In this document: positions 1 through 6,034 of the stretch, one piece after another
Position numbering within the stretch: the stretch's first letter is position 1
Layout: every line of letters starts with the position of its first letter
From: Conexibacter sp.
Lineage (GTDB): Bacteria; Actinomycetota; Thermoleophilia; Solirubrobacterales; Solirubrobacteraceae
Reading direction: 5' to 3'
Assembly (NCBI GenBank): GCA_025964215.1
Contig: JAOPZG010000158.1
Coordinates: forward strand, 1 to 8,774
DNA length: 8,774 nucleotides
The notes under the pieces: generated by a model
The model's input: the letters and a program-made list of their open reading frames with translations, nothing else
The model's database searches: none
Told to the model about the DNA's origin: nothing
Position numbers and translations under genes: made by a program

Positions 1-167
1 ACCTCGCCGTCGAGCAGGAACGACTTGCAGGCCGCGCACTGCCCCTCCTTGCAGCCGTGCATCAGCATCAGGCCCTGGCGGAAGGCGGCGTCGAGGATCG
101 TCTCGTCCTCGTCGACCTCCATCTCGATGCCGACCGGCTCCAGCCGTGCGATGTGCTTCTCACCCAT
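1..167 (-). CDS. mimB: Diiron monooxygenase reductase, N-terminal part (MimB/PrmB-like), cut by window edge
   Basis: Only the first 55 residues are in the window. They form the start of a plant-type [2Fe-2S] ferredoxin domain: a short beta-rich N-terminus (MGEKHIARLEPVGIEMEV), then C39-x4-C44-x2-C47 within HGCKEGQCAACKSF. These are three of the four cluster ligands; the fourth would lie about 30 residues further on, outside the window. In soluble diiron monooxygenases this subunit passes electrons from NADH through FAD and the iron-sulfur cluster to the hydroxylase. The ATG at 167 is set by a Shine-Dalgarno AGGTGA (180-175) seven bases upstream. It follows mimA on the same strand after a 99-bp gap, matching the known mimA-mimB-mimC-mimD (prmA-D) order. 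The specific mim/prm assignment rests mainly on the neighbouring hydroxylase; the ferredoxin fold itself is clear. Confidence 0.88.
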   Translation of the reverse strand, partial: MGEKHIARLEPVGIEMEVDEDETILDAAFRQGLMLMHGCKEGQCAACKSFLLDGE

Positions 168-218
168 GTTCAGTTCACCTATGCGGTCGTTGACGGCGTC
201 CTGTCGGCCGGCGCTGCA

Positions 219-242
219 CCCGGGGGCATCTCGGCCCCCGGG
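219..242 (-). terminator. Strong GC hairpin between mimA and mimB
   Basis: A perfect 9-bp inverted repeat (CCCGGGGGC at 219-227, GCCCCCGGG at 234-242) with a 6-nt loop lies 24 bp beyond the mimA stop and about 50 bp before the mimB start. The stem is all G/C, so it should be very stable in mRNA. No T-run follows on the minus strand, so it is not a classical intrinsic terminator. It could be a partial terminator, or an mRNA 3'-end stabiliser that keeps hydroxylase output above reductase output. The repeat is seen directly; the function is inferred. Confidence 0.6.
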
Positions 243-266
243 CAAGCGTCGCCGACCGAGGGCGGG

Positions 267-1928
267 TCAGGCGGTGGCGTCCGCCGGGGCCGGGCGGCCG
301 CCCGGGCCGCCCGCCTTGTACTGCGCGATGTGCTTCTCGCGCTCCTCGGGGGACATCTGGTTGAGCAGCACGTTCGGGCTGTTCAAGGTGATCCCGCGGA
401 CCTCGTCGAGGGTCCACATCTTCTTGGGATCCAGGTCCAGGTGCGGCTGCGGCACGAGGGTCTTGCCGTCGTCGCGGATGTAGCCGAGGTCCTGCATGAT
501 CTCGGCGACGTCCATGCCGTGGTAGAGCGTCTCCCACTCGCGCTTGCCGGAGAGCTTGCCCATCGACGGCGTGGCGCGGCCCTCGTACTCGGGGCGGAAC
601 GCGACGGCGTCGGTCCAGTGGCAGGTCTCCGAGCAGTACGTCCGGACCTGGCCGTCGACCTCGTCGACCACCATGTCCTCGCGGATCAGGCACGGCACCA
701 TGCACGACCAGCAGCGGTGCGGGTACTCGTAGTTGGAGAGCTCCGGCTCGAACGCGATCGGCTTGTGCCCGTTCTTGACCGACAGCTCGCCGTAGCGCTC
801 CCACCACTTGCCGTACTTGTCGTACCAGCCCGGGTACTTGTGCTCGAACCACTCGAAGTCCGTGTCGTCCATCGCGTCGATCCGCCAGTAGTTGGCGAAC
901 CAGCCGGTGGCGAAGAACTGCGCGACCTCGTGGACGTAGCCCTTGTTCCAGATCCGGTCCCAGGCGAGCTCGACGAGGTCGTGCGGGATCGTCAGGCCGT
1001 ACTTCTCCAGCGGGACGAGGTAGGAGCGGTAGTAGTCGTCGTAGATCCAGCGGCGCCAGGACTCGGCGTAGCTGTCGCGGTCCTTGCGGCGGTCCTTCGT
1101 GCCGTACTCGATGAACGTGCCGATGGCCGCGTCGACCACGCAGTGGTTGTTCCACCAGGCGTAGCGCAGGTCGCGCTCGAGCAGCTGCCGGTTCCGCTCG
1201 TCGGCCAGCGCCATCAAGATGATGGAGTAGCCGTTGGAGATGTGGCGGGACTCGTCGGACTGCACCGAGTGGAACACCGTCGGCAGCAGGTAGTCCCCGT
1301 TGGCGGCCGCCTCGCCGGGCATCGCCACGAACAGCACGTTCGTGAACGCCGTCTCGGCGACGATCGTCAGGTAGACGTTGGCCGCGGTGATCGCGTCACC
1401 GGTGATGAACCCCTCGCCGAACTGGCGGCCGATCGTGCCGGCGTAGCAGTTCGAGAACGCCTTCTCGGAGATGTCGAACCCGGCGGGATCGATGTAGTGG
1501 TTCATGTACAGCCGCTTGAGGTTCATCTGGATCGTCGAGTGGCGCACCTCGTCGATCATCTGGATGGCGAGCCCGTTGTGGACCTCGGGGTTCGGCACCG
1601 CGTTGATGGCCAGCGGCATGGCGCGGGCGGCGGAGATCTCCGGGAACGGGATGATGGACAGGAACAGCTTCTGCCACTCCATCCAGCGCTCCTGGACCTG
1701 GCGGAACATGTTGCCGCGGATCGCGCCGTCCATCGCGCCGAAGACGCGGTTGTCCTTCTCCTCCTCCATCGGGAAGTAGGAGCGCAGGACCTGCTTGAGC
1801 GGGTCCTTCTTGGGAGCCTTCTCGAAGGTGTAGTCGGTCGGGTACTTGTCGACCGGCTCCACGAACGTCGGATCCCACGACAGCTCCTGGATCTTGTTGT
1901 GAGCCTTCGTGATGCTTGCCCTGCTCAT
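267..1928 (-). CDS. mimA: Soluble diiron monooxygenase hydroxylase large subunit (MimA/PrmA, propane-type)
   Basis: This 553-aa protein is the oxygen-activating alpha subunit of a binuclear non-heme iron monooxygenase, a cytosolic multicomponent enzyme. Six ligands are visible: E97, E127-x-x-H130 (DEVRH), E192 and E226-x-x-H229 (DESRH). Their spacing (30, 3, 65, 34, 3) equals that of methane monooxygenase MmoX (E114, E144, H147, E209, E243, H246). T196-N197 matches the catalytic T213-N214. Gln134 sits where MmoX has Cys151, as in toluene/propane-type enzymes. A Cys-rich YHS-like segment (C406, C409, C413, C432, C436) follows the catalytic core. Length and sequence resemble MimA of mycobacteria, which oxidises propane, acetone and phenol. 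The true substrate cannot be read from sequence. ATG 1928 has AAGGAGAGG (1947-1939) ten bases upstream. The gene lies 17 bp after iclR and upstream of mimB. Confidence 0.95.
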   Translation of the reverse strand: MSRASITKAHNKIQELSWDPTFVEPVDKYPTDYTFEKAPKKDPLKQVLRSYFPMEEEKDNRVFGAMDGAIRGNMFRQVQERWMEWQKLFLSIIPFPEISAARAMPLAINAVPNPEVHNGLAIQMIDEVRHSTIQMNLKRLYMNHYIDPAGFDISEKAFSNCYAGTIGRQFGEGFITGDAITAANVYLTIVAETAFTNVLFVAMPGEAAANGDYLLPTVFHSVQSDESRHISNGYSIILMALADERNRQLLERDLRYAWWNNHCVVDAAIGTFIEYGTKDRRKDRDSYAESWRRWIYDDYYRSYLVPLEKYGLTIPHDLVELAWDRIWNKGYVHEVAQFFATGWFANYWRIDAMDDTDFEWFEHKYPGWYDKYGKWWERYGELSVKNGHKPIAFEPELSNYEYPHRCWSCMVPCLIREDMVVDEVDGQVRTYCSETCHWTDAVAFRPEYEGRATPSMGKLSGKREWETLYHGMDVAEIMQDLGYIRDDGKTLVPQPHLDLDPKKMWTLDEVRGITLNSPNVLLNQMSPEEREKHIAQYKAGGPGGRPAPADATA

Positions 1929-1931
1929 GGT

Positions 1932-1947
1932 GAGAGGTCCTCTCCTT
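1932..1947 (-). promoter_or_regulatory. mimA ribosome binding site inside a palindrome
   Basis: The Shine-Dalgarno AAGGAGAGG (1947-1939) of mimA overlaps a perfect inverted repeat GAGAGG-T-CCTCTC (1932-1944). In RNA this could fold as a 5-bp stem with a 3-nt loop and mask the ribosome site; in DNA it could be a protein half-site pair. The symmetry is seen directly; any control role is inferred. Confidence 0.5.
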
Positions 1948-2779
1948 ACGACGAGGTCGTGGACACTGCAGTGGAGTCCGACACTAGGGTCGGACCGGCC
2001 GGCCGCTCAAGAACGTTCCGGTCTTCCGAGATCGCTGGAACCGCGGGGCCTCCCAGCACCTCCGCCGCCTGTTCGGCGACATCGCGCAGCGTTGCCGAGA
2101 GGCTCTCGCGCTCCAGCTCGAAGCAGCGCGCGGACATCGAGATGCCGAGCGCCGCGACGGCGGCGCCGCGTGCGTTGCGCACCGGCGTCGCAAGGCAGCA
2201 GAAGTCCTCGCCGAACTCCTCGCAGTCGAAGGCGACGGCCCCCGCGCGGATGTCGGCGAGCTGGTCGCGCAGCAGCCCCGGCGCGGTGATCGTCGCCGGC
2301 GTGAAGCGCTTGAGGCCGCGCTCGAGGTAGCGCTCCAGGACGCTCTCGTCGAGCAGCGAGAGCGCGACCTTGCCGAGCGCGAGCGCGTGGGCGTTCTCGC
2401 CGATCCGGGCGCCGAGGCCCGGGATCCGCGGCATGCCCTGGCGGCCGCGGGCGAGCGGGATGACGACCTGCCCGGAGTGCGCGGCGGCGAGGTAGACGCG
2501 CTTGTGCGTCCGGGCGAAGAGCTCGTCGAGGATGCCGCCGAGGCCGCCCGAGAGCTCCTTGGCGCCGGCCGCGGGGACGAAGCCCGTCGCCTCGCCGACG
2601 AGGTGGTAGGCGCCGCTGTCGGCATGGACGGCGAAGCCCTCCTGGCAGAGCGTGTCGAGCAGGTTGTAGGCCGTGGACGCGCTCTTGCCGAGCGCGGCCG
2701 CGACGTCGTCGGCGCGCATCCCGTCGGGAGCGTGCGCGAGCAGCGAGAGCAGGTGCAGCACGGTGCGCGCGGTGCTCAC
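1946..2779 (-). CDS. IclR-family transcriptional regulator
   Basis: This 277-aa protein has the IclR layout. An N-terminal winged helix-turn-helix spans about 3-60 ([19 protein letters not shown], then [21 protein letters not shown] as the HTH). A ligand-sensing effector domain spans about 75-243, including [17 protein letters not shown] and a [16 protein letters not shown] segment typical of the family. The GTG start at 2779 has AGGAG (2791-2787) seven bases upstream. The stop overlaps the mimA ribosome site, 17 bp before its ATG, so it likely controls the monooxygenase operon, its own gene, or both. The effector is unknown. Residues 244-277 form a low-complexity tail beyond the usual IclR end. 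That tail coincides with the DNA holding the mimA promoter palindromes, so the reading frame probably runs through a regulatory region. Confidence 0.93.
   Translation of the reverse strand: MSTARTVLHLLSLLAHAPDGMRADDVAAALGKSASTAYNLLDTLCQEGFAVHADSGAYHLVGEATGFVPAAGAKELSGGLGGILDELFARTHKRVYLAAAHSGQVVIPLARGRQGMPRIPGLGARIGENAHALALGKVALSLLDESVLERYLERGLKRFTPATITAPGLLRDQLADIRAGAVAFDCEEFGEDFCCLATPVRNARGAAVAALGISMSARCFELERESLSATLRDVAEQAAEVLGGPAVPAISEDRNVLERPAGPTLVSDSTAVSTTSS
1964..1994 (-). promoter_or_regulatory. Palindrome cluster at the mimA promoter, candidate operator
   Basis: Two symmetric elements lie side by side. CACTGCAGTG (1964-1973) is a perfect 10-bp palindrome. TCCGAC-N6-GTCGGA (1977-1982 and 1989-1994) is a 6-bp inverted repeat that brackets the proposed -10 box of mimA. 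A repressor such as the adjacent IclR protein, which usually binds short palindromes as a dimer of dimers, would fit here. The DNA also encodes the last residues of the IclR protein. The symmetry is direct observation; operator identity is inference. Confidence 0.45.
1981..2010 (-). promoter_or_regulatory. Candidate SigA-type promoter of mimA
   Basis: On the minus strand TTGAGC (2010-2005) and TAGTGT (1986-1981) are separated by 18 bp. They match TTGACA at 4 of 6 positions and the TAnnnT pattern of actinobacterial -10 boxes. Transcription would start near 1974, giving a 5' leader of about 45 nt. The promoter lies inside the iclR coding tail. Its -10 box belongs to the 13-nt element CCGACCCTAGTGT shared with the GAF-regulator promoter region. 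Confidence 0.45.
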
Positions 2780-2845
2780 GCCGCGACTCCTGGGGGCCGT
2801 GGCCGCGGGGCGGCCTGCGGGGTGGCGCTCGATGATCGCTCGGCT

Positions 2846-2880
2846 CCTTCCTGAAGGGAACCGCCCGGACGGGGTCCGGG
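2846..2880 (-). promoter_or_regulatory. Inverted repeats upstream of iclR
   Basis: The 157-bp gap between the GAF regulator and iclR holds CCTTC-CT-GAAGG (2846-2857) and a perfect 7-bp repeat CCCGGAC-GGG-GTCCGGG (2864-2880). They lie 67-101 bp upstream of the iclR GTG, where an autoregulatory operator would be expected. Alternatively the second could act as a hairpin at the 3' end of the GAF-regulator transcript. I found no convincing -35/-10 pair here. Confidence 0.35.
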
Positions 2881-2887
2881 GCTGACC

Positions 2888-2913
2888 CGCCGCTCGCAGG
2901 ATGCGGAGCGGCG
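2888..2913 (-). terminator. Hairpin after the GAF regulator, candidate terminator
   Basis: Perfect 8-bp arms CGCCGCTC (2888-2895) and GAGCGGCG (2906-2913) enclose a 10-nt spacer in which GC/GC can pair further across one bulged base. The hairpin begins 24 bp past the regulator's TAA stop (2939-2937). There is no U-tract on the minus strand, which is common for terminators in high-GC actinobacteria. It may separate regulator transcription from iclR-mimAB or only reduce read-through. Confidence 0.5.
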
Positions 2914-2914
2914 A

Positions 2915-2930
2915 GGATCAGTGGATCAGC
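2915..2930. repeat. Tandem 8-bp repeat GGATCAGT/GGATCAGC
   Basis: GGATCAG occurs twice in immediate tandem with one base between copies, between the regulator stop and the hairpin at 2888-2913. It is short and may be chance; an 8-bp period does not match the helical turn expected for a dimer site. Confidence 0.4.
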
Positions 2931-2936
2931 GAGGCG

Positions 2937-4481
2937 TTACAAGTCCGCTACAGCGCCGAAGGATCGCCTGAGCGCCGCGACCCGGGTGGCCGCGAGGCTG
3001 CGGCGCGGATCGGCGTACTCCAGCGTGCTCAGCAACCGCCGCCAGGCGACGAGGTCGTGCTCGCCGGAGCTCCCGCGGACCCACGCCCACAGCGCCTCGG
3101 CGTCGTCGGAGGTGATGACGGCCTGGCGCAGCCAGGCGTCGAGCTCGTCGCGCGCGCGCTCGATCCCGGGCGCGCTGGAGTCCGGCAGCAGCGGGCCGGC
3201 GTAGGCCGCGGCGGCGTCGGCGACGTCGTTGCGGCCGAGCAGCGCGCGGACGTGGCGGACGTCGCTGTCGACCTCGCAGGTCAAGTGATAGGCGTCGGGC
3301 TCGATCGCGCCGCCCAGCAGCCGGCGCAGGCGCGACATCTCGACGCGGACCGAGGCGGGATGGCCGTCGTCGCCGTAGAGGTCGGCGCAGAGGACGTCCG
3401 CGCTGGCGCGCCCGCGGTGCAGCAGCAGGAGCGTGAGCAGCTCGACGTGGCGCGGGCGCAGGTGCAGCGGCGCGCCGTCGAGGCCGATCCGCGGCGGGGC
3501 GTCGCCGAGGACGTGGAGCTCCAGTCGCGGCGGCGCGGGGCGCGCCGAGCGCGTGCGGTTCGGGCGCACGACGTAGAGGTCGTCGTCCTCGACCGGCTCG
3601 GCGATCGCCTCGACGCCGGAGGGCAGGTAGATCCGGCCGCCGCCGACGGGGATCGCCGCGACGTCGGAGATCGACCAGTGCTGCTTGGGGTCGAGCAGGA
3701 CGCGGCCGCTGCCGGTGACCAGCGCGGCGCCCTGGGCCTCGGGGCCGAGGCGGTTGCCGTAGCGCGCGCGGAGGCGGTCGTCGCGCTCGCGCAGGCCGCG
3801 GCGCAGCAGCTCCTCGACGGCGCGCGCGGTGGCGACGACGACCGAGAGGCTGTGCGGGTGGACGGAGCTGATGTCGCCGGTCAGGTCGATGACGCCGAGG
3901 AGCCGGCCGGTGTCGGGATCCGTGATCGGCGCGGCCGCGCAGGTCCAGCGCTGGACGGGCTCGGTGAAGTGCTCGGCCGCGAAGACCTGGACGGCGTGCT
4001 TGGCGGCGAGCGCGGTGCCGACGGCGTTGGTGCCGGCGCCGGACTCGCTCCACAGCGCGCCCTCGACGAAGTTCATGTCGTCGGCCGCGCGGCTGCGCAG
4101 CTGGGGGTCGCCGTGGATGCGCAGCAGCATGCCGTCGGCGTCGCTGATGACCAGGAGCTGGTCGGCCTCGACGGACGCCTCGGCCATGCACTGCGCGATC
4201 AGCGGCGCGGCGGCGGCGAGCGGATGCGCGTCCCACTCGGCGCGCGCGCCCAGGAGCTCGAGCACCGAGGGCGCGGCCTGGCGGCCGGTCGGGTCGACGC
4301 CGGCGTCGCGCGAGCGCAGCCACGAGTCGGCGATGGGGCCGCGCATCGGCGGCGTGCCGGCGTCCTCCTCCTCCTGCGCCGGGCGCCCGCCGACGAAGTC
4401 CTCCCACGCGTCGCGCAGCTCCCGGGCGCGTTTGGCCGGGATCGTGGTCGCGTCGACCGCTACCCAGGGACTCCGGGACAT
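2937..4481 (-). CDS. GAF-sensor transcriptional regulator with SARP-like winged-helix output
   Basis: This 514-aa protein has two halves. Residues 44-230 resemble the sensor part of AcoR/MimR-type activators: an SWLRSRDAGVDP opening, then a GAF domain with FVEGALWSESGAGTNAVGTA (138-157), a WTCAAAPITDPDTG segment and GVIDLTG (196-202). In such proteins this part senses small metabolites. Instead of a sigma-54 AAA+ domain and Fis helix, residues 318-403 form an OmpR/SARP winged helix with recognition helix SVRVEMSRLRRLLG (377-390), followed by a helical region (405-510). It is therefore built to bind DNA and act with an ordinary sigma factor. The chosen ATG (4481) has an AGGAAGG Shine-Dalgarno about eight bases upstream; an upstream in-frame ATG at 4643 would add 54 low-complexity residues. 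It stands first in the mim gene row, so it is the likely activator. Confidence 0.85.
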   Translation of the reverse strand: MSRSPWVAVDATTIPAKRARELRDAWEDFVGGRPAQEEEDAGTPPMRGPIADSWLRSRDAGVDPTGRQAAPSVLELLGARAEWDAHPLAAAAPLIAQCMAEASVEADQLLVISDADGMLLRIHGDPQLRSRAADDMNFVEGALWSESGAGTNAVGTALAAKHAVQVFAAEHFTEPVQRWTCAAAPITDPDTGRLLGVIDLTGDISSVHPHSLSVVVATARAVEELLRRGLRERDDRLRARYGNRLGPEAQGAALVTGSGRVLLDPKQHWSISDVAAIPVGGGRIYLPSGVEAIAEPVEDDDLYVVRPNRTRSARPAPPRLELHVLGDAPPRIGLDGAPLHLRPRHVELLTLLLLHRGRASADVLCADLYGDDGHPASVRVEMSRLRRLLGGAIEPDAYHLTCEVDSDVRHVRALLGRNDVADAAAAYAGPLLPDSSAPGIERARDELDAWLRQAVITSDDAEALWAWVRGSSGEHDLVAWRRLLSTLEYADPRRSLAATRVAALRRSFGAVADL

Positions 4482-4579
4482 CCGGTTTCCCTTCCTGCAA
4501 GGTGCCGGCGGTGGGACAAGCCGTTCCTCCCGTGAGGGTGGTGCCGCCGCTCCAGCATTGCGGGAAGACGGCGGACTTC

Positions 4580-4609
4580 TTGGCACGTGGTGACAAACCA
4601 CACTAGCGT
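4580..4609 (+). promoter_or_regulatory. Candidate promoter of the acetate permease gene
   Basis: TTGGCA (4580-4585) and TAGCGT (4604-4609) lie 18 bp apart on the plus strand, with a start expected near 4616 and a leader of about 105 nt. The -10 box overlaps the minus-strand -10 box of the GAF regulator by two bases, so the divergent promoters could exclude each other or be controlled together. A small hairpin CGCCC-AACT-GGGCG (4637-4650) would lie in the leader. Confidence 0.33.
4587..4601. promoter_or_regulatory. Inverted repeat GTGGT-N5-ACCAC in the divergent region
   Basis: Perfect 5-bp arms (4587-4591 and 4597-4601) with a 5-bp spacer sit between the candidate -35 and -10 boxes of the permease promoter and just downstream of the regulator -10 box. 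A protein bound here could affect both directions. The arms are short and the function is inferred. Confidence 0.38.
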
Positions 4610-4628
4610 CGGGAGACACCGAGGTCGA
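4600..4628 (-). promoter_or_regulatory. Candidate promoter of the GAF regulator
   Basis: On the minus strand TCGACC (4628-4623) and TAGTGT (4605-4600) are spaced 17 bp apart. The -10 box and its upstream bases form CCGACGCTAGTGT, matching 12 of 13 bases of the proposed mimA promoter. Transcription would start near 4593, leaving a leader of about 110 nt. The boxes are weak; the recurrence of the element is the better evidence. Confidence 0.38.
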
Positions 4629-4720
4629 GAGCCAACCGCCCAACTGGGCGTGCCTGCCGTGCGGCTCCCTCCGCCGGCCGACCTCGTCCTTCTCCTTCGT
4701 GCGTCAGGAGCCACGTCGCC

Positions 4721-5377
4721 ATGTCCGCTGTCGCCCAGCAGTCGCCGTCCACCCCGAGCCGGACCGCCGTCGCCGAGCCGCCGCCGCCCGCCGCCGTCGC
4801 GGCGCCGGCGGGGGATCCCGCCGTCCTCGGCCTGCCGATCTTCGTCGTCGGCTCCGTGGCGCTGGCGATGGGGCTCGTCGGCTACGTCTCGCCCGCCGCC
4901 GCGGGCAGCGCGATCCCGATCATCCTCGCCGCGACCGGGATCGGCCTGCTCGTCAGCGCCGTCTGGGCCGCTGCCCTCGGCCAGACCCTCGTCGCGTGCA
5001 TCTTCGGCCTCTTTGCCGGCTTCTGGCTCAGCTACTCGGTGCTCGTGATCGGTCTGAACCACAACTGGTTCGCGATCCCTGCGAGCGACGTGACGCACAC
5101 CGTGGCGTCCTTCCAGATCTCCTGGGCGATCGTGATGGGCGCGCTGACGCTCGCGACCGTCCGGCTGCCGGTGGTCTTCACGGCGATCGTCGGGCTGGTG
5201 GTCGTCGCGCTCGTTCTGCTGATCTTCGGGACGCTCAACACCGACACGACGCTCACCAAGGCGGCGGGCGTGGTGTCCTTCGGCTTCGCCGCGCTGGGCG
5301 TGTATGCGTTCCTCGGCGCCGCGTCGGCGGCGACGGGCGGCAAGGCGTACCCGCTGGGGCCGCCGCTGGTGAAGTGA
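4721..5377 (+). CDS. GPR1/FUN34/YaaH-family acetate/succinate uptake permease (SatP-like)
   Basis: This 218-aa inner-membrane protein has an Ala/Pro-rich cytosolic N-terminus (1-30). The family entry motif appears as DPAVLGL (32-38; NPAxLGL in typical members). Six hydrophobic spans follow, near 36-56, 62-84, 87-111, 128-147, 149-171 and 179-203. The segment FGLFAGFWLSYSVL (95-108) matches the conserved GFWLS-type motif of the third span, and PLGPP sits near the end as in relatives. Family members take up acetate or succinate with protons. ATG 4721 has AGGAG (4706-4710) ten bases upstream. It is divergent from the GAF regulator, so it may be controlled with the monooxygenase; acetate is a plausible downstream product of propane/acetone breakdown. 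That metabolic link is inference. Confidence 0.85.
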   Translation: MSAVAQQSPSTPSRTAVAEPPPPAAVAAPAGDPAVLGLPIFVVGSVALAMGLVGYVSPAAAGSAIPIILAATGIGLLVSAVWAAALGQTLVACIFGLFAGFWLSYSVLVIGLNHNWFAIPASDVTHTVASFQISWAIVMGALTLATVRLPVVFTAIVGLVVVALVLLIFGTLNTDTTLTKAAGVVSFGFAALGVYAFLGAASAATGGKAYPLGPPLVK

Positions 5378-5409
5378 GGGCGGACCGGCGCCGTGGCGGG
5401 CAACTGGTC

Positions 5410-5439
5410 CTGTCCGTTCGCACGCCTCGGTTGTACGTT
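5410..5439 (+). promoter_or_regulatory. Candidate promoter giving a leaderless CMD transcript
   Basis: TACGTT (5434-5439, TAnnnT pattern, preceded by TG) lies 18 bp after a weak CTGTCC (5410-5415). A start seven bases downstream would fall on or next to the A of ATG 5447. There is no Shine-Dalgarno before that ATG, which fits leaderless translation, common in actinobacteria. The -35 box is poor. Confidence 0.33.
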
Positions 5440-5446
5440 GCCGTTC

Positions 5447-6034
5447 ATGACCGCGCGCGTCGCTCCCGCCACCGGGCCGTGGGCCCGGGTCGGCACGTTC
5501 CTCGCCCGCCGGCAGTACGGGCCGGCGATCACCGAGTCGGTGGGCGTGTACGCCCACAACCCGCGGCTGATGAACTGGTTCGTGGCCTTCAACCGCGCGG
5601 TCGAGAAGCCCGATCACGTGCCGATGAAGCTCCGCGAGCTGGCGGTGCTGAAGGCCGCGACGGTGGCCGAGTGCGAGTTCTGCATCGACATCGGCTCGGA
5701 GTACGCGCGGCGTGCCGGGCTGAGCGACGAGCAGCTGCTCGCGCTCCACGACGCCGAGGGCTCCGGGCTCTTCGACGCCGACGAGCTGCTCGTGATCGCC
5801 TACGGCCGCGCGATGTCGGTGACGCCGACCGCCGTCACCGACGAGCTGGTCGCGGCGCTCCGCGCCCGCTGGGGCGACCGCGGCGTCCTCGAGCTCACGC
5901 ACCTGATCGCGTGGGAGAACGCACGGGCGCGGACCAACGCGGCGCTGGGCGTCGGCGCGGGCGGCTTCTCGGCGGGACGCGCGTGCGCGCGGCCGGCGAG
6001 CGCCGGCTCAGCGAGCCTGGAGCACGCGCACTGA
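5447..6034 (+). CDS. Carboxymuconolactone decarboxylase (CMD)/AhpD-like family protein
   Basis: This 195-aa protein carries the CMD/AhpD-like all-alpha fold signature RELAVLKAATVAECEFCIDI (63-82), with a C76-x2-C79 pair and the following ARRAGLSDEQL helix. A second conserved helix is LIAWENARARTNAALG (153-168). In true AhpD the pair is a peroxidase-linked disulfide and a His follows four residues after the second Cys; here that place is Gly83. This is the common 'CIDIGS' subtype whose reaction is undefined. Thiol-disulfide or peroxide defence is possible, not shown. The ATG at 5447 is preferred because homology begins soon after it; an in-frame GTG at 5393 would add 18 unlikely residues. It lies 69 bp after the permease and overlaps the convergent gene by 27 bp at its 3' end. 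Confidence 0.85.
   Translation: MTARVAPATGPWARVGTFLARRQYGPAITESVGVYAHNPRLMNWFVAFNRAVEKPDHVPMKLRELAVLKAATVAECEFCIDIGSEYARRAGLSDEQLLALHDAEGSGLFDADELLVIAYGRAMSVTPTAVTDELVAALRARWGDRGVLELTHLIAWENARARTNAALGVGAGGFSAGRACARPASAGSASLEHAH
5992..6017. terminator. Hairpins at the convergent gene ends
   Basis: GCCGGC-GAGC-GCCGGC (5992-6007) and the partly overlapping GGCTC-AGC-GAGCC (6005-6017) are perfect stems at the point where the CMD gene and the secreted-protein gene converge. The symmetry works for either strand, so this may be a bidirectional terminator. There is no U-tract. Both lie within coding sequence of the overlapping ends. Confidence 0.4.

Noticed and set aside
57..2330. Very long plus-strand open frame (757 codons) across mimA and iclR
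   Set aside because: It lies antisense to two clear genes, its translation is Val/Leu/Arg/Asp-rich low complexity, and long open shadows are normal at this G+C.
2901..4535. Long plus-strand open frame opposite the GAF regulator
   Set aside because: It is an Ala/Arg/Gly/Val-rich shadow with no family motif; the minus strand codes a recognisable regulator.
4482..4643. Longer start of the GAF regulator at ATG 4643
   Set aside because: The added 54 residues are low complexity without homology to the family, and ATG 4481 has a good Shine-Dalgarno.
5393..5446. GTG 5393 as start of the CMD gene
   Set aside because: Spacing to the nearest purine-rich stretch is about 12 bases, and the 18 added residues (AGNWSCPFARLGCTLPF) are not typical of the family.
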